Assembly (NCBI RefSeq): GCF_051200825.1
Contig: NZ_CP195158.1
Coordinates: forward strand, 1,054,001 to 1,118,000
Direction: 5' to 3'
Length of the DNA stretch: 64,000 nt
From: Formosa sp030427735
GTDB taxonomy: Bacteria > Bacteroidota > Bacteroidia > Flavobacteriales > Flavobacteriaceae
Below the pieces are notes generated by a model. The model had not been told where the DNA came from, did not search any database, and saw nothing but the letters and a program-made list of their open reading frames with translations. The number at the start of each line of letters is the position of its first letter. Within the stretch, counting starts at the first letter, position 1. A program made the translations under genes and the position numbers. Below, one piece after another: positions 25,457-33,564 of the stretch.

Positions 25457-25523
25457 ATTTGTTTCTTTTTAGGTTAAGTGTTTGGTTTATAGTTTTTAAA
25501 ATTATTAAAAGTTGTTTTTTAAC

Positions 25524-26063
25524 TCAGTTCTTTGTTATAAGTGTTTTTAGTTTTTTGTTTATATAGATTATTCCTGCAATTAATCCAAATAAACCTCCTA
25601 AATAGCTAAAATTGTGCATTGAACCAACTGCGATAAAATTTTCTTTGTCAATTAAATTATCGGGCATGAACCAACTTAAATCTGAGTATTTTAGAAATAG
25701 CCAGCCGTAAGCCAACCCAATTAACCCTGTTAATAGTGCAATTACCATAGTAACCACAATCGATTTTAAAGTTGTTTTTAGCATTTTATCGTTTGAATGC
25801 ATTAATCCAACTAGGCCTAATATAAGTCCAATTGGTAGACCCATCCACCAAGTTGCCATGAATCCAACAATTGAAACTTCAAATCTTGGATGAGGAAATA
25901 CTGCTTCATTTCCTGCCGTAGCAAGTCCAAATTGATAAAATTTAAATTTTGTATAGTATTCGGGTGAAATTGTATAAGTCAGTTGGTCGTGAAGAACTCC
26001 ATAAATCCCACCTATTAGCGGTGCTATAAGAATTATTAAGATTAGTATCCAGAATTTCTTCAT
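25524..26063 (-). CDS. Polytopic membrane protein, unknown function
   Basis: The protein has 179 residues with about four membrane segments (3-25, 67-92 in VGFMATWWMGLPIGLILGLV, 102-127 and 148-168) and a first extracytoplasmic loop of about 40 residues (DQLTYTISPEYYTKFKFYQF). No family is recognised; it is similar in layout to small membrane proteins found beside lipoproteins in Flavobacteriaceae. It lies 67 bp upstream of the 25064 lipoprotein gene, and may be in one operon with it. Confidence 0.6.
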   Translation of the reverse strand: MKKFWILILIILIAPLIGGIYGVLHDQLTYTISPEYYTKFKFYQFGLATAGNEAVFPHPRFEVSIVGFMATWWMGLPIGLILGLVGLMHSNDKMLKTTLKSIVVTMVIALLTGLIGLAYGWLFLKYSDLSWFMPDNLIDKENFIAVGSMHNFSYLGGLFGLIAGIIYINKKLKTLITKN

Positions 26064-26156
26064 TAGCGTTTTTAACTCGTTTATAACTCGTTTATAACAA
26101 TCTCGTATAACTGTCAGTTACGGGTAAAATTACCTATTATAAATTGTTGTGCACCG

Positions 26157-26585
26157 TTACTTTTTATACAGTTTTTTAATCATTGAGTAATTTCCGTTAA
26201 CAAAATGTTCCAAATAATATAAAGATTTTTCTAAGCTAAATCCCCAAACATCGTCAACTACCATTTTTTCTTTTTCTCCTAATAACCCAAATAAAACTTT
26301 TACTTTTTTGGGTCTATTATACCAAAGAGAAAAATCAAGATTTTGATTTTTATCGTAATGCGCGGTCAAACAAAAACTTTTTCCGTTTTCAATACAAGTA
26401 AAGTCGAGAGAAGGGTCGTAATGAATATTTTCAGGGTTTAGTTTATCCGAAAATTTCAACTTTTCAATCCAAGGATAATTTTTAGCTATTTTCCGTACTT
26501 CATTACTAGAAATTGGATTATTAAGATATTCAATATTTTCTTTTTCAGGATGACAAATAGAATATTTATAGGTCATTTTTTTCAT
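26157..26585 (-). CDS. Hypothetical protein, 142 residues
   Basis: There is no signal peptide. The protein has an N-terminal YSICHPEKENIEYLNNPISS segment, a central KSFCLTAHYDKNQNLDFSLW beta pair and a C-terminal helix (SLEKSLYYLEHFVNGNYSMI). No family is recognised. A TAACGGT core lies 16 bp upstream of the start. A second in-frame ATG at codon 4 (MTYKYS) is possible. Confidence 0.55.
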   Translation of the reverse strand: MKKMTYKYSICHPEKENIEYLNNPISSNEVRKIAKNYPWIEKLKFSDKLNPENIHYDPSLDFTCIENGKSFCLTAHYDKNQNLDFSLWYNRPKKVKVLFGLLGEKEKMVVDDVWGFSLEKSLYYLEHFVNGNYSMIKKLYKK

Positions 26586-26676
26586 CAGTTTAATGGTGTA
26601 TAACGGTTTTGGCTATGAAAAGTTTATAAATTTGCAGCTATATCCCGTTTTTTTTAAGTAACAGTTTTTTATAAAC

Positions 26677-26695
26677 ATGGTTGCGCCATGTTTTT
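26677..26695 (-). terminator. Hairpin at the 3' end of the PKD-like lipoprotein gene
   Basis: AACATGG and CCATGTT arms around TTGCG. A close relative with a broken stem (AACATGGTTATGCCCTGA) follows the DUF6602 gene at about 33622-33640, so both gene ends share this ~40-bp 3' sequence. Confidence 0.5.
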
Positions 26696-27125
26696 ATTCT
26701 TCCATTTCAACAAAAATTTCTGTTTCTCCCTCCGAATGGTCAGTTTCAGCCATAACTTTAATAATGCCATTTCCTGAAAAATCAGAATTAAATTTAATGG
26801 TAGCAATTGATTTTGCAGTTACTGCATCTACAATGCTATTTTCAATATTTAAAATCTCTATACTGCCGTTTTCTATTATCCAATTGAATTGAGGATTTGA
26901 TATTCCATGACTTGTTGCATGTTTAGAAGCATAAGTTATAATCTCATTTGGTGAAGCTAATTCAGCTCCATTTAAACAAATTCCAGATATGGTATTTGGG
27001 TTAAATGCTGTATCACAATCTGTTACACTTTTAGAGTTAATTGAAGGTGCTGATGAATCATCATTTTCTGAACAAGACATTACAAATGATAAAACTAAGA
27101 GCAGGTAAAGAGGTAGATTTTTCAT
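26694..27125 (-). CDS. Small lipoprotein with PKD-like domain (paralogue of 25064)
   Basis: The protein has 143 residues with lipobox SFVMSCSEND and a domain that repeats the paralogue's pattern (GAELASPNEIITYASK, FNWIIENGSIEILN, ATIKFNSDFSGNGIIKV). Its 3' end is followed by a hairpin AACATGG-cgcaa-CCATGTT (minus-strand sense, 26677-26694), which overlaps the stop. Junction motif copy 6 lies 107 bp upstream. Confidence 0.65.
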   Translation of the reverse strand: MKNLPLYLLLVLSFVMSCSENDDSSAPSINSKSVTDCDTAFNPNTISGICLNGAELASPNEIITYASKHATSHGISNPQFNWIIENGSIEILNIENSIVDAVTAKSIATIKFNSDFSGNGIIKVMAETDHSEGETEIFVEMEE

Positions 27126-27231
27126 ATTTTTTTTTAATTAATGTACTTTTTAATAGTCTTTAAAATTTTAAAAGGTTGCTTTTTATAAGCTATTTAGTTT
27201 TAAATATAGCACAATTTTCTAATACTCTTAA

Positions 27232-27276
27232 CTTAGTAAGTTGTTTCTTGTAAAAAATATATCTGTTTAAGTTACG
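27232..27276. repeat. Cassette-junction motif, copy 6
   Basis: CTTAGTAAGTTGTTTCTTGT then AAAAAATATATCTGTTTAAG, followed by GTTACGTTG, shared with copies 7 and 8. Confidence 0.65.
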
Positions 27277-27293
27277 TTGTAGGCATTAGTTTT

Positions 27294-27947
27294 TTATTCT
27301 ATAAATTCCATTTCCACTAAAAAGTAATGAGGGATATTAAACTCTTTTCCAAATTGTTCAGGTTCAATATCTGAATAAGCAACTTTACAATATTGTCCAG
27401 CTCCACTTTCAGTTATATATGGTGTTATTACCGCTAATAAATAAAACGGTTTTAAAACATCCTTAATTAAGGGGTTTCTACCTCCAATAAAATCTTTTAC
27501 AATATATCTACTTTTGTTTTTTTCTTGAAGCTTAAAATAAGAATGTTTACTTCCAAAACTTTTTCCTCTAATCCAAATTTTCAAATTCTCTTGGTCAATT
27601 TTGGTAAATATCTTTAAAGACATTGATGTAGAGTCAGTTCTAAAGTATTTATTTTTGCTCTCATCAAAAAGAGTATACACGTCCTTTAAATTCCCGTTTT
27701 CAAACTCCTTGAGTTTTAAAATGAACGCTTTGTCCTTTACAGAATTTCCATTAATAGTAAAATTAAATAGACCAATTTTTTCAAAGTCAAAATAATTCTG
27801 AAGGTCTTGATTTTTGGAGCCAATAGCAATGTTAATTTCTATTTGGTCTTTTGGGTTTATTGTTGTTTTTTGTTTTTCAATTAAATTAGAATTTTGAGCA
27901 TTTAAAGTCAGTCCTAAAATGTAAATTAAAATTGTTATTTTTTTCAT
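27294..27947 (-). CDS. Secreted hypothetical protein, 217 residues
   Basis: The signal peptide (ITILIYILGLTLNAQN) is followed by a mature part with alternating strands (DQIEINIAIGSKNQDLQNYF, FNFTINGNSVKDKAF, SMSLKIFTKIDQENLKIW) and a C-terminal GKEFNIPHYFLVEMEF. No family is recognised. The lipoprotein gene at 27956 ends 8 bp upstream, so the two form an operon. Confidence 0.6.
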   Translation of the reverse strand: MKKITILIYILGLTLNAQNSNLIEKQKTTINPKDQIEINIAIGSKNQDLQNYFDFEKIGLFNFTINGNSVKDKAFILKLKEFENGNLKDVYTLFDESKNKYFRTDSTSMSLKIFTKIDQENLKIWIRGKSFGSKHSYFKLQEKNKSRYIVKDFIGGRNPLIKDVLKPFYLLAVITPYITESGAGQYCKVAYSDIEPEQFGKEFNIPHYFLVEMEFIE

Positions 27948-27955
27948 GATGTTTT

Positions 27956-28357
27956 TTAATTTACAAAAATGTATTCTACAGAAACCAATTCAATTGAATT
28001 AATCGTTGCTAAATCTAATGACTCTTCTTCGTCAAAACTAATAGTACAATCAGAATTTCCCTCAATCAAATAGCAGGGCGAAGAATCAGTTGCAATGTTT
28101 GAACTTATTAGTCCATCTATATTCAGTGTAACTTTATGCGCCCCGTTTACAGGAATATCGTTTGGATTTGTAAACGTTATTTCATAGCGTAATCTCGAAG
28201 AATTATTACCTGTATCTGGAGTAAATTCGAATAGTATAACTTCATGCGTTACATTTTGTAATTCAGTTTCTTCTTGAGTTATTGTGTCGTCATTTTCAGG
28301 GCATCCAAATAGAAGAACGAAAGCTGGGAGTAATAAGATAATTTTTTTAATGTTCAT
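27956..28357 (-). CDS. Small lipoprotein, unknown function
   Basis: The protein has 133 residues with lipobox FVLLFGCPEND. The mature domain (EVILFEFTPDTGNNSSRLRY, VTLNIDGLISSNIATDSS, CYLIEGNSDCTISF) looks like one beta sandwich with a disulfide. No family is recognised. It is the first gene of a pair with 27294; the next upstream gene, 28446, starts on the same strand after an 88-bp gap. Confidence 0.62.
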   Translation of the reverse strand: MNIKKIILLLPAFVLLFGCPENDDTITQEETELQNVTHEVILFEFTPDTGNNSSRLRYEITFTNPNDIPVNGAHKVTLNIDGLISSNIATDSSPCYLIEGNSDCTISFDEEESLDLATINSIELVSVEYIFVN

Positions 28358-28445
28358 GTTTTTGTTTTTAATTTACCTCAACAATTGGATTTAAGCTTGT
28401 GCTGAGCCTGTTGTAGTTGTTTTAATTATATTTATAAATTTTGGG

Positions 28446-28928
28446 TTATAGTTTTCTATCAAATTCAGATTCATAATACCCGAATCTTATAGTTGCTCTA
28501 TGGAATATAAACTCGGTTTCAGTTTCTGTGAATTCAATATTATCAAAGAATATTGTATAATTAGTATTATTTATTCCAGTATGTACTCTTCCAGAAAAAG
28601 AAGTGCCATCAGTTTCATAATCTTCATGCACTAAACTGTCATAAAATTCAAATGTTGTATTTCCTTCAAACAATCTTGCGCTAATTTTAGCATGAGGAAC
28701 ATTACTTGAATGTGTTTTAGTGTAATTTTCAAATCCCAAAAATGTAAATTCAAATCCTTCTCTATCACTAAAAGTCAAACAATCATTTTTTTCTATAATT
28801 GTCGATTCAAGAAACGCAATTTCTGTACAATCATAAATTTGTTCATTGCTTTCTTCGTTATTTTGCTCATTGCTTTCTGAACAAGATAAAACAGGTATTA
28901 GTAAAGCTAAAGTTAAAATTTTTCTCAT
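28446..28928 (-). CDS. Small lipoprotein, promoter region split by IS3 element
   Basis: The protein has 160 residues with lipobox LIPVLSCSES and a lipocalin-like series of strands (FEFTFLGFENYTKTHS, AKISARLFEGNTTFEF, RVHTGINNTNYTIFFD, FIFHRATIRFGYYE). No family is confirmed. The IS3 element begins 14 bp upstream of its start codon, so its native promoter is displaced; a TAACGGT core sits on the far side of the insertion at 30361. Confidence 0.62.
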   Translation of the reverse strand: MRKILTLALLIPVLSCSESNEQNNEESNEQIYDCTEIAFLESTIIEKNDCLTFSDREGFEFTFLGFENYTKTHSSNVPHAKISARLFEGNTTFEFYDSLVHEDYETDGTSFSGRVHTGINNTNYTIFFDNIEFTETETEFIFHRATIRFGYYESEFDRKL

Positions 28929-28942
28929 TTTTCTGTATTATA

Positions 28943-28958
28943 CTGAAATAGGTTGACC
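28943..28958. repeat. IS3 terminal inverted repeat, right end
   Basis: CTGAAATAGGTTGACC, exact reverse complement of the repeat at 30320-30335. Confidence 0.9.
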
Positions 28959-29037
28959 TTTTTTCGGTTCATTTTTGCACGATCAAACCATTTTTTTAGC
29001 CGTTTAGAAGGCAAAAAATAATTTGAACTAGGTCTTT

Positions 29038-29919
29038 TTAAATCGTTAGTTCAGGTAAACTTACATTATTTTTTCTATAGGATCTATATTTTATATTGGG
29101 ATTTCGGTGAACTTCATCGGGCTTTCTTAGATCCAGGCTAAAATGGGTTCTAAGGTTGTTGTAAATATATACAGCTTGGTCTGTTAGTTTTTGAGCCATT
29201 TTGGTGTTTTTAATAGTTTGTTTTAGCCCATATTCATGTTTTAGCGTTCTGTTAATACGCTCAGCAACAGCGTTTTCATAAGGGTCGTATTGTTCTGTCA
29301 TGCTCATTGTAATACCATTGCTCTCAGCAAAATCTGTGTACTTAGGATTGCAGTACTGTAAGCCTCTGTCGGAATGATGAATGAGTTTTTTCTTTGGATA
29401 TTTTCTGTTTTTTATGGCCATATTAAGCGCTTCTAAGCAAAGCGAAGTTCTCATATGGTTATCAAGTTTATAACCCATTATTTTCTTTGAATAGGCATCG
29501 GTTATAATGGCAAGGTAATTATGGCCGTTTTCTGTTTTGATATATGTGATATCGCTAACCCATAGCTGTTCGGGCCGGGTAGGGACGTGGTCTTTGACTA
29601 GGTTTTTGTATTTTTTGTACATGTGGTTAGAGTTCGTGGTTGTGATGTAGTTTTTAGTTTTAGGAACCAGCAAGCTGTTTAGCCTTAAAAGCCTATAGAA
29701 TTTATCTCTGCCAATTTTAATGTTGTTGTTGATAAGTTCCTGTTTTAGCTCTTTATACAGTTTGATTCCTCCTGTTTTAGAGCCTACTTTTTTACGGTAA
29801 TCCTTAACTAAAGCAACTATTTTTTGGAGGTCTAATTCTTGTTTTTGTTGGTTTTTGATCCTTTTGTAGAAGGCTTGTTTACTAATCCCAAAACATCCGT
29901 AGATCCATTTTCTTTTAAA
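29038..29919 (-). CDS. IS3-family transposase OrfB, expressed by -1 frameshift
   Basis: The OrfB frame is open from the slippery site to 29038. After the slip it reads KWIYGCFGISKQAFYKR and KTGGIKLYKELKQ (the HTH_21-like N-terminus), then the DDE integrase core: WVSDITYI (first Asp), HHSDRGLQY (second Asp) and NAVAERINRTLKHEYGLK (Glu). With OrfA codons 1-126 it makes a fusion of about 417 residues that should bind the ends and catalyse transposition. A short reading from a TTG at 29673 is not its true start. All catalytic residues are present, so it may be active. Confidence 0.88.
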   Translation of the reverse strand, partial: FKRKWIYGCFGISKQAFYKRIKNQQKQELDLQKIVALVKDYRKKVGSKTGGIKLYKELKQELINNNIKIGRDKFYRLLRLNSLLVPKTKNYITTTNSNHMYKKYKNLVKDHVPTRPEQLWVSDITYIKTENGHNYLAIITDAYSKKIMGYKLDNHMRTSLCLEALNMAIKNRKYPKKKLIHHSDRGLQYCNPKYTDFAESNGITMSMTEQYDPYENAVAERINRTLKHEYGLKQTIKNTKMAQKLTDQAVYIYNNLRTHFSLDLRKPDEVHRNPNIKYRSYRKNNVSLPELTI

Positions 29920-30290
29920 CGGTCTTTCTTCTTTTTCTCTATCTCTTTTGCCAATGTTTTGGGCAATGACTTTTTTGACATATCTACGCCTGTAATGAGC
30001 TCCATATCAGCGATAATATCCTGTTGGAAGTCTTTTTGAAACTCTAGTTCTTCAATACGTTCTTTAAGTTTTTTGATCTCGTCGTTTTTGCTCATACCAG
30101 TATTTTGTTGTACTAATGTACTGTATTTTCTTAACCAATAGGAAATTGTTGTCCTTGGGACATCGTATTTTTTAGAAGCTTGGTTGTTTGAGATGTGTCC
30201 GGTTAGGATTTGGTCAACGACCAAAAGTTTGGTCTCTAAATTGACTTTTTGGTAGCTTTTTTTTTGCCAGTGTTCTTTTTGAGTTTTCAT
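29832..30290 (-). CDS. IS3-family transposase OrfA (HTH protein)
   Basis: The protein has 152 residues. The N-terminal HTH (NLETKLLVVDQILTGHISNN, then KYDVPRTTISYWLRKY) is followed by a leucine-zipper coiled coil (KNDEIKKLKERIEELEFQKD) that mediates dimer formation in this family. Its 3' part overlaps OrfB by about 90 bp. Alone it usually acts as regulator; the frameshift fusion with OrfB is the transposase. Confidence 0.88.
   Translation of the reverse strand: MKTQKEHWQKKSYQKVNLETKLLVVDQILTGHISNNQASKKYDVPRTTISYWLRKYSTLVQQNTGMSKNDEIKKLKERIEELEFQKDFQQDIIADMELITGVDMSKKSLPKTLAKEIEKKKKDRLKENGSTDVLGLVNKPSTKGSKTNKNKN
29913..29919 (-). promoter_or_regulatory. Programmed -1 frameshift slippery heptamer T TTA AAA
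   Basis: On the minus strand the OrfA codons TTA AAA (codons 125-126) preceded by T form the canonical X XXY YYZ heptamer. A -1 slip gives TTT AAA AGA AAA TGG, which is exactly the OrfB frame. Confidence 0.85.
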
Positions 30291-30319
30291 AAGTGACTGT
30301 AATTAATTGCTTAATTTTT

Positions 30320-30335
30320 GGTCAACCTATTTCAG
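30320..30335. repeat. IS3 terminal inverted repeat, left end
   Basis: GGTCAACCTATTTCAG, 30 bp upstream of the OrfA start. Confidence 0.9.
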
Positions 30336-30385
30336 GAAAATTCATTCTGTTAAGTATAGCTAACGGTATTGTATATAGTTTTTTA

Positions 30386-30835
30386 TTATCTTTTTTCAGC
30401 ATATTTAAATTTATCGAAGTTCTCTGGTAATTCATTTGTTACTGTTAAACGGTTAGATGTAATATTTGGTTTAATTTTAATAACCTTAGTTTTTTTGTCA
30501 ATTTCAACATCGTGTTCACTTTTCATATTTACAAGGTCAATATGTAAGGCTTTAAACTGGTACTTTCCATTTTTGAGGCTAATAATAACATATTCACTCG
30601 CTCTAATTTGTCCTAATGCTTTATTGTTAATCCAAATGTTTAATCTAGCTGTATTATCAATTTTATGTAACATGTCTGCACCGTTATATATTAGTATTGT
30701 TCCGTTTCCTAACTTATCAAGTTCAACTTTTTTCAAGTCAGTTTCTATAAAAGTATAATCCGAAGTAATCGGTTTTAAAGCACAAGATGTAAGCGATAAG
30801 GTTATTGAGAATAAAATTATATTTTTAAGTGTCAT
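30386..30835 (-). CDS. Small lipoprotein, DUF2846-like
   Basis: The protein has 149 residues with a lipobox (LSLTSCALK). The domain has ILIYNGADMLHKIDNTARLN, IWINNKALGQIRASEYVIIS and NGKYQFKALHI, a layout close to DUF2846-like domains (short PEGA-type strands, cell-surface). The rest is charged. Junction motif copy 7 lies 79 bp upstream of its start. Confidence 0.55.
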   Translation of the reverse strand: MTLKNIILFSITLSLTSCALKPITSDYTFIETDLKKVELDKLGNGTILIYNGADMLHKIDNTARLNIWINNKALGQIRASEYVIISLKNGKYQFKALHIDLVNMKSEHDVEIDKKTKVIKIKPNITSNRLTVTNELPENFDKFKYAEKR

Positions 30836-30913
30836 TGAATGAATTTATGAGTTGTTTTTACAATTTTTAGAATAGTTGGTCAATTTACACCAAACTCCCG
30901 TGTACCCTAAAGC

Positions 30914-30956
30914 CAATACGTTATTTCTGGCAGCGAATATACCTTTTTTAGTTACG
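30914..30956. repeat. Cassette-junction motif, copy 7
   Basis: CAATACGTTATTTCTGGCAG then CGAATATACCTTTTTTAGTT, followed by ACGTTGACAGGG. Confidence 0.8.
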
Positions 30957-31091
30957 TTGACAGGGTTGTAATTAGCAATTTTTTGTTGGTGATATTACCT
31001 AACGGTTTTTAAATTTATTAAAAAAGAGGTTGTATGTTTTAAACGATAGTTTGTATCCTAAATCCAAACTTTACAGTAGTACCATAAAACA

Positions 31092-32483
31092 CTATTTTAC
31101 GATTAATTTTAATGTAGCATTTTTATTTAAAGCTTGTAGTTGTATAAAGTAAAGACCTTTTGTATAATTTGAAGTATTTACTTCAATATTCTGAATATCA
31201 AAATAACTTTGTTCCAGAACAGTTTTACCTAATACATCAGTTATTTTTAGTTTAACATCGCTATATGTAGTGCCTAAATTTATTTTAGACAAACCATAAC
31301 TTGGGTTTGGGTAAATTAATGGTTCCGAGACAAATGAATTATCTACTATATTTAATTTTTCGCATTCTGTTTCAGTATTAACAAAGGTAGACGTGTTGTC
31401 TATATGTGTCCAGTTAGTGCTGCTCCAAGATGCATCATCTACAAAAATACATGTTAAATTCTTATTGTTTTCTGCATAAAAAAACTCCAATTCGGTATTA
31501 GCTCCATTTCTAATATCTAAACTGGTTAATTGATTACTGCTACAACTAAAAATTTCTAATACTGTATTAGTCCTCAAATCTAAACTTGTTAATTGGTTAT
31601 TAAAGCAATTCAAAAAATATAACATTGTATTATTACTGACATCTATACTTGATAATTGATTATCACCAAAATCCAAAGACTGTAACATGGTATTACTACT
31701 CACATCTAAACGTGTTAATTGATTACTGCTACACCCCAAGGTGTTTAACGCTGTATTACTACTGACATCTAAATTTGTTAATTGATTAGTATCGCAATTC
31801 AAGACTGTTAACGCTGTGTTGTTACTCACATCTAAACGTGTTAATTGGTTGTTGTTGCAATACAATGCTCCTAACACTGTATTACTACTTACATCTAAAC
31901 GTGTTAATTGATTATTGTAGCAAGACAATGCTTCTAGCGATGTAGTACCAATCAGATCTATATTTTTCAATGCATTATCTTCGCAGTTTAAGAATGTTAA
32001 CATAGTATTTCTACTCACATCTAAATTTGTTAGTTGATTATTTTTACAACTGAAGAGTTCTAACATAGTATTACTGGTAACATTTATACTTGATAATTGA
32101 TTATAACTGCAACCAAAAGTTTCTAACGTAGTATTACTACTGACATCTAAACTTGTTAATTGGTTATTACTGCAATTCAATTCTATTAATGCGGTATTAC
32201 TACTCACATCTAAATTTGATAATTGATTATCAGAACAATTTAAAACCTGTAAAGACGTAAATCCCTCTAGACCTGTTAAAGAAGCAATGTCTTTTGATGA
32301 AATTTTTAAAGTTTTTATGTAACTAATATTAGCTGTAGGTACAACACCATCAATCGTAGGATTGGTGTCAATACCTAATTCTATTAATGCTTTTTCAAAA
32401 TTCGGGTCTGGTATTACTGTGTTTTGAGACAACACAATACACGAAATAAGTAGGAAACTCCATAAAAGTAGTTTTGTTTTCAT
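31092..32483 (-). CDS. Secreted leucine-rich-repeat protein with T9SS sorting domain
   Basis: The protein has 463 residues with a signal peptide (SFLLISCIVLSQN), then about 13 repeats of 21 residues (consensus NQLTxLDVSSNTxLxxLxC, about 78-345) that form a solenoid, and a C-terminal T9SS type A domain (about 385-463: YPNPSYGLSKINL, VKLKITDVLGKTVLEQSYFD, YTKGLYFIQL). Such proteins are surface-displayed and bind ligands or host/prey cells. The repeats are near identical at DNA level, so the copy number could change by slippage or recombination. Confidence 0.88.
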   Translation of the reverse strand: MKTKLLLWSFLLISCIVLSQNTVIPDPNFEKALIELGIDTNPTIDGVVPTANISYIKTLKISSKDIASLTGLEGFTSLQVLNCSDNQLSNLDVSSNTALIELNCSNNQLTSLDVSSNTTLETFGCSYNQLSSINVTSNTMLELFSCKNNQLTNLDVSRNTMLTFLNCEDNALKNIDLIGTTSLEALSCYNNQLTRLDVSSNTVLGALYCNNNQLTRLDVSNNTALTVLNCDTNQLTNLDVSSNTALNTLGCSSNQLTRLDVSSNTMLQSLDFGDNQLSSIDVSNNTMLYFLNCFNNQLTSLDLRTNTVLEIFSCSSNQLTSLDIRNGANTELEFFYAENNKNLTCIFVDDASWSSTNWTHIDNTSTFVNTETECEKLNIVDNSFVSEPLIYPNPSYGLSKINLGTTYSDVKLKITDVLGKTVLEQSYFDIQNIEVNTSNYTKGLYFIQLQALNKNATLKLIVK

Positions 32484-32651
32484 AAAAAATTGATAGTTTG
32501 GGTTGTAGTTTTCAAAAACGAATTTAAATTAATTAATCGCAAATCGTCAGTTTTTTACAATTACTTGTAAATTTTTTTAAAACTTCAGTTGCGAGTGGCT
32601 TGCGTTTAAGCGAGTTTCGCTATTAATGCTAATTCCTGCATAGTCGCAATC

Positions 32652-32694
32652 CAGCAAGTCGTTTCTTGTAATTAATATACCTGTTTTAGTTACG
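32652..32694. repeat. Cassette-junction motif, copy 8
   Basis: CAGCAAGTCGTTTCTTGTAA then TTAATATACCTGTTTTAGTT, followed by ACGTTGGCGAGG. It lies in the 378-bp gap upstream of the LRR gene; the rest of that gap is REP hairpins. Confidence 0.78.
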
Positions 32695-32769
32695 TTGGCG
32701 AGGTTGAAATCAGCAATTTTTAGTCAACCTACTCTAGAGCCAGACATTCGTTCATATAGCTTGTTTTAG

Positions 32770-33403
32770 TTGCCCCGAGGGGATATAATACATTAAGATA
32801 GGGTGAAGCCCTATCAAAGTGGCAGAGCCACAAAACCATAAGCCCCGAAAGGGCGAAATATCTAATCCCAAACATACTTCTCGTTATATTCTACATTATA
32901 TTTTTTAAGAAAAGCACGGTATTCATCTTGAAATGTTTTCTTGCTATGGTGTTCGTGTTGATTAGCGATGTAGGCAATTACTGTGTCTATTTCAGAAGGA
33001 TTTACCGAAAATGCTCCGTATCCATCCTGCCAATAAAAGTTTTCATATCCAGTTCCCTTTGTTTTGATCCATTTAGATGAATGTGATTTCAGTTCCTCCA
33101 TCAGCTTCATCAAGGTTATCTTTTTGGATAGCATACAGAGTATATGAATATGGTCGCTGTAACCGCCTACTTTAATAACGGGACAGTCTAGTTTATTGCA
33201 GATGCCACCAAGATAAGCATGTAGTTCTGCTTCTATGGGTGGATGTATTAGCGGTTCGCGGTGTTTGGTGCTGAATATGATATGTATATAGTTTTTAACG
33301 AGAGACTGTCCCATATTTTTGTATTACGCCCTTTCAGGGCTTATCTTGTTTTTTGTTTTCTTTCCCGATGGGCTATACCCATCGTTAACAGATGTCGCCC
33401 CTT
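32770..33403 (-). mobile_element. REP-RAYT unit (transposase flanked by inverted REP hairpins)
   Basis: The left side holds hairpins GATAGGG-tgaag-CCCTATC, GTGGC-aga-GCCAC and AAGCCCCGAAAGGGCGAAAT (32840-32859). The right side holds ATTACGCCCTTTCAGGGCTT (33323-33342), the inverted copy of the last, then CGATGGG-ctata-CCCATCG and TCGCCCC-ttt-GGGGCTT. The two REP sequences in inverted orientation around a RAYT gene are the classical arrangement. Confidence 0.8.
32862..33314 (-). CDS. REP-associated tyrosine transposase (RAYT)
   Basis: The protein has 150 residues with the HUH motif as HIHI (55-58, after GGYSD) and candidate catalytic Tyr115 in DTVIAYIANQHEHH; FYWQDGYGAFSVNPSEID precedes it. 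It is full length and differs clearly from the transposase at 14381. RAYTs cut single-stranded REP DNA. It is flanked by inverted REP hairpins 2-25 bp from its ends and by a junction motif on each side. Confidence 0.9.
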   Translation of the reverse strand: MGQSLVKNYIHIIFSTKHREPLIHPPIEAELHAYLGGICNKLDCPVIKVGGYSDHIHILCMLSKKITLMKLMEELKSHSSKWIKTKGTGYENFYWQDGYGAFSVNPSEIDTVIAYIANQHEHHSKKTFQDEYRAFLKKYNVEYNEKYVWD

Positions 33404-33429
33404 TGGGGCTTTCCAATTCTCCCGCTGGT

Positions 33430-33545
33430 TCTACAAGCTCACTACGGAATGCCTTTTGCAAAATAGATTTTTTCAGTGCTTCCAAATCATCTATTTTTTG
33501 TGGGTGTACCGCTTCTAGCTTTTGTGTTTTTTTGCTTGCGTACAA
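33430..33545 (-). pseudogene. Relic of a type I restriction specificity subunit (HsdS) C-terminus
   Basis: The minus-strand frame reads KKTQKLEAVHPQKIDDLEAL then KKSILQKAFRSELVEP, which fits the conserved C-terminal helix of HsdS proteins (TQKLEAIYQQKLxxLxELKKSILQKAFxGEL). Only about 35 residues remain; the frame then runs into REP hairpins and ends at 33324. No hsdM or hsdR is near. The recognition is from memory of the family. Confidence 0.65.
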
Positions 33546-33564
33546 GCTCCAAATAGCCTCAACT

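Larger units (their letters stand above)
28943..30335 (-). mobile_element. Complete IS3-family (IS150-like) insertion sequence
   Basis: A 1393-bp element with perfect 16-bp terminal inverted repeats: CTGAAATAGGTTGACC at 28943-28958 and GGTCAACCTATTTCAG at 30320-30335. It holds two overlapping genes with a slippery heptamer. Flanking bases (TTATA on one side, GAAAA on the other) do not form an obvious target duplication, so either this was lost or the ends differ by a base. Confidence 0.9.
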
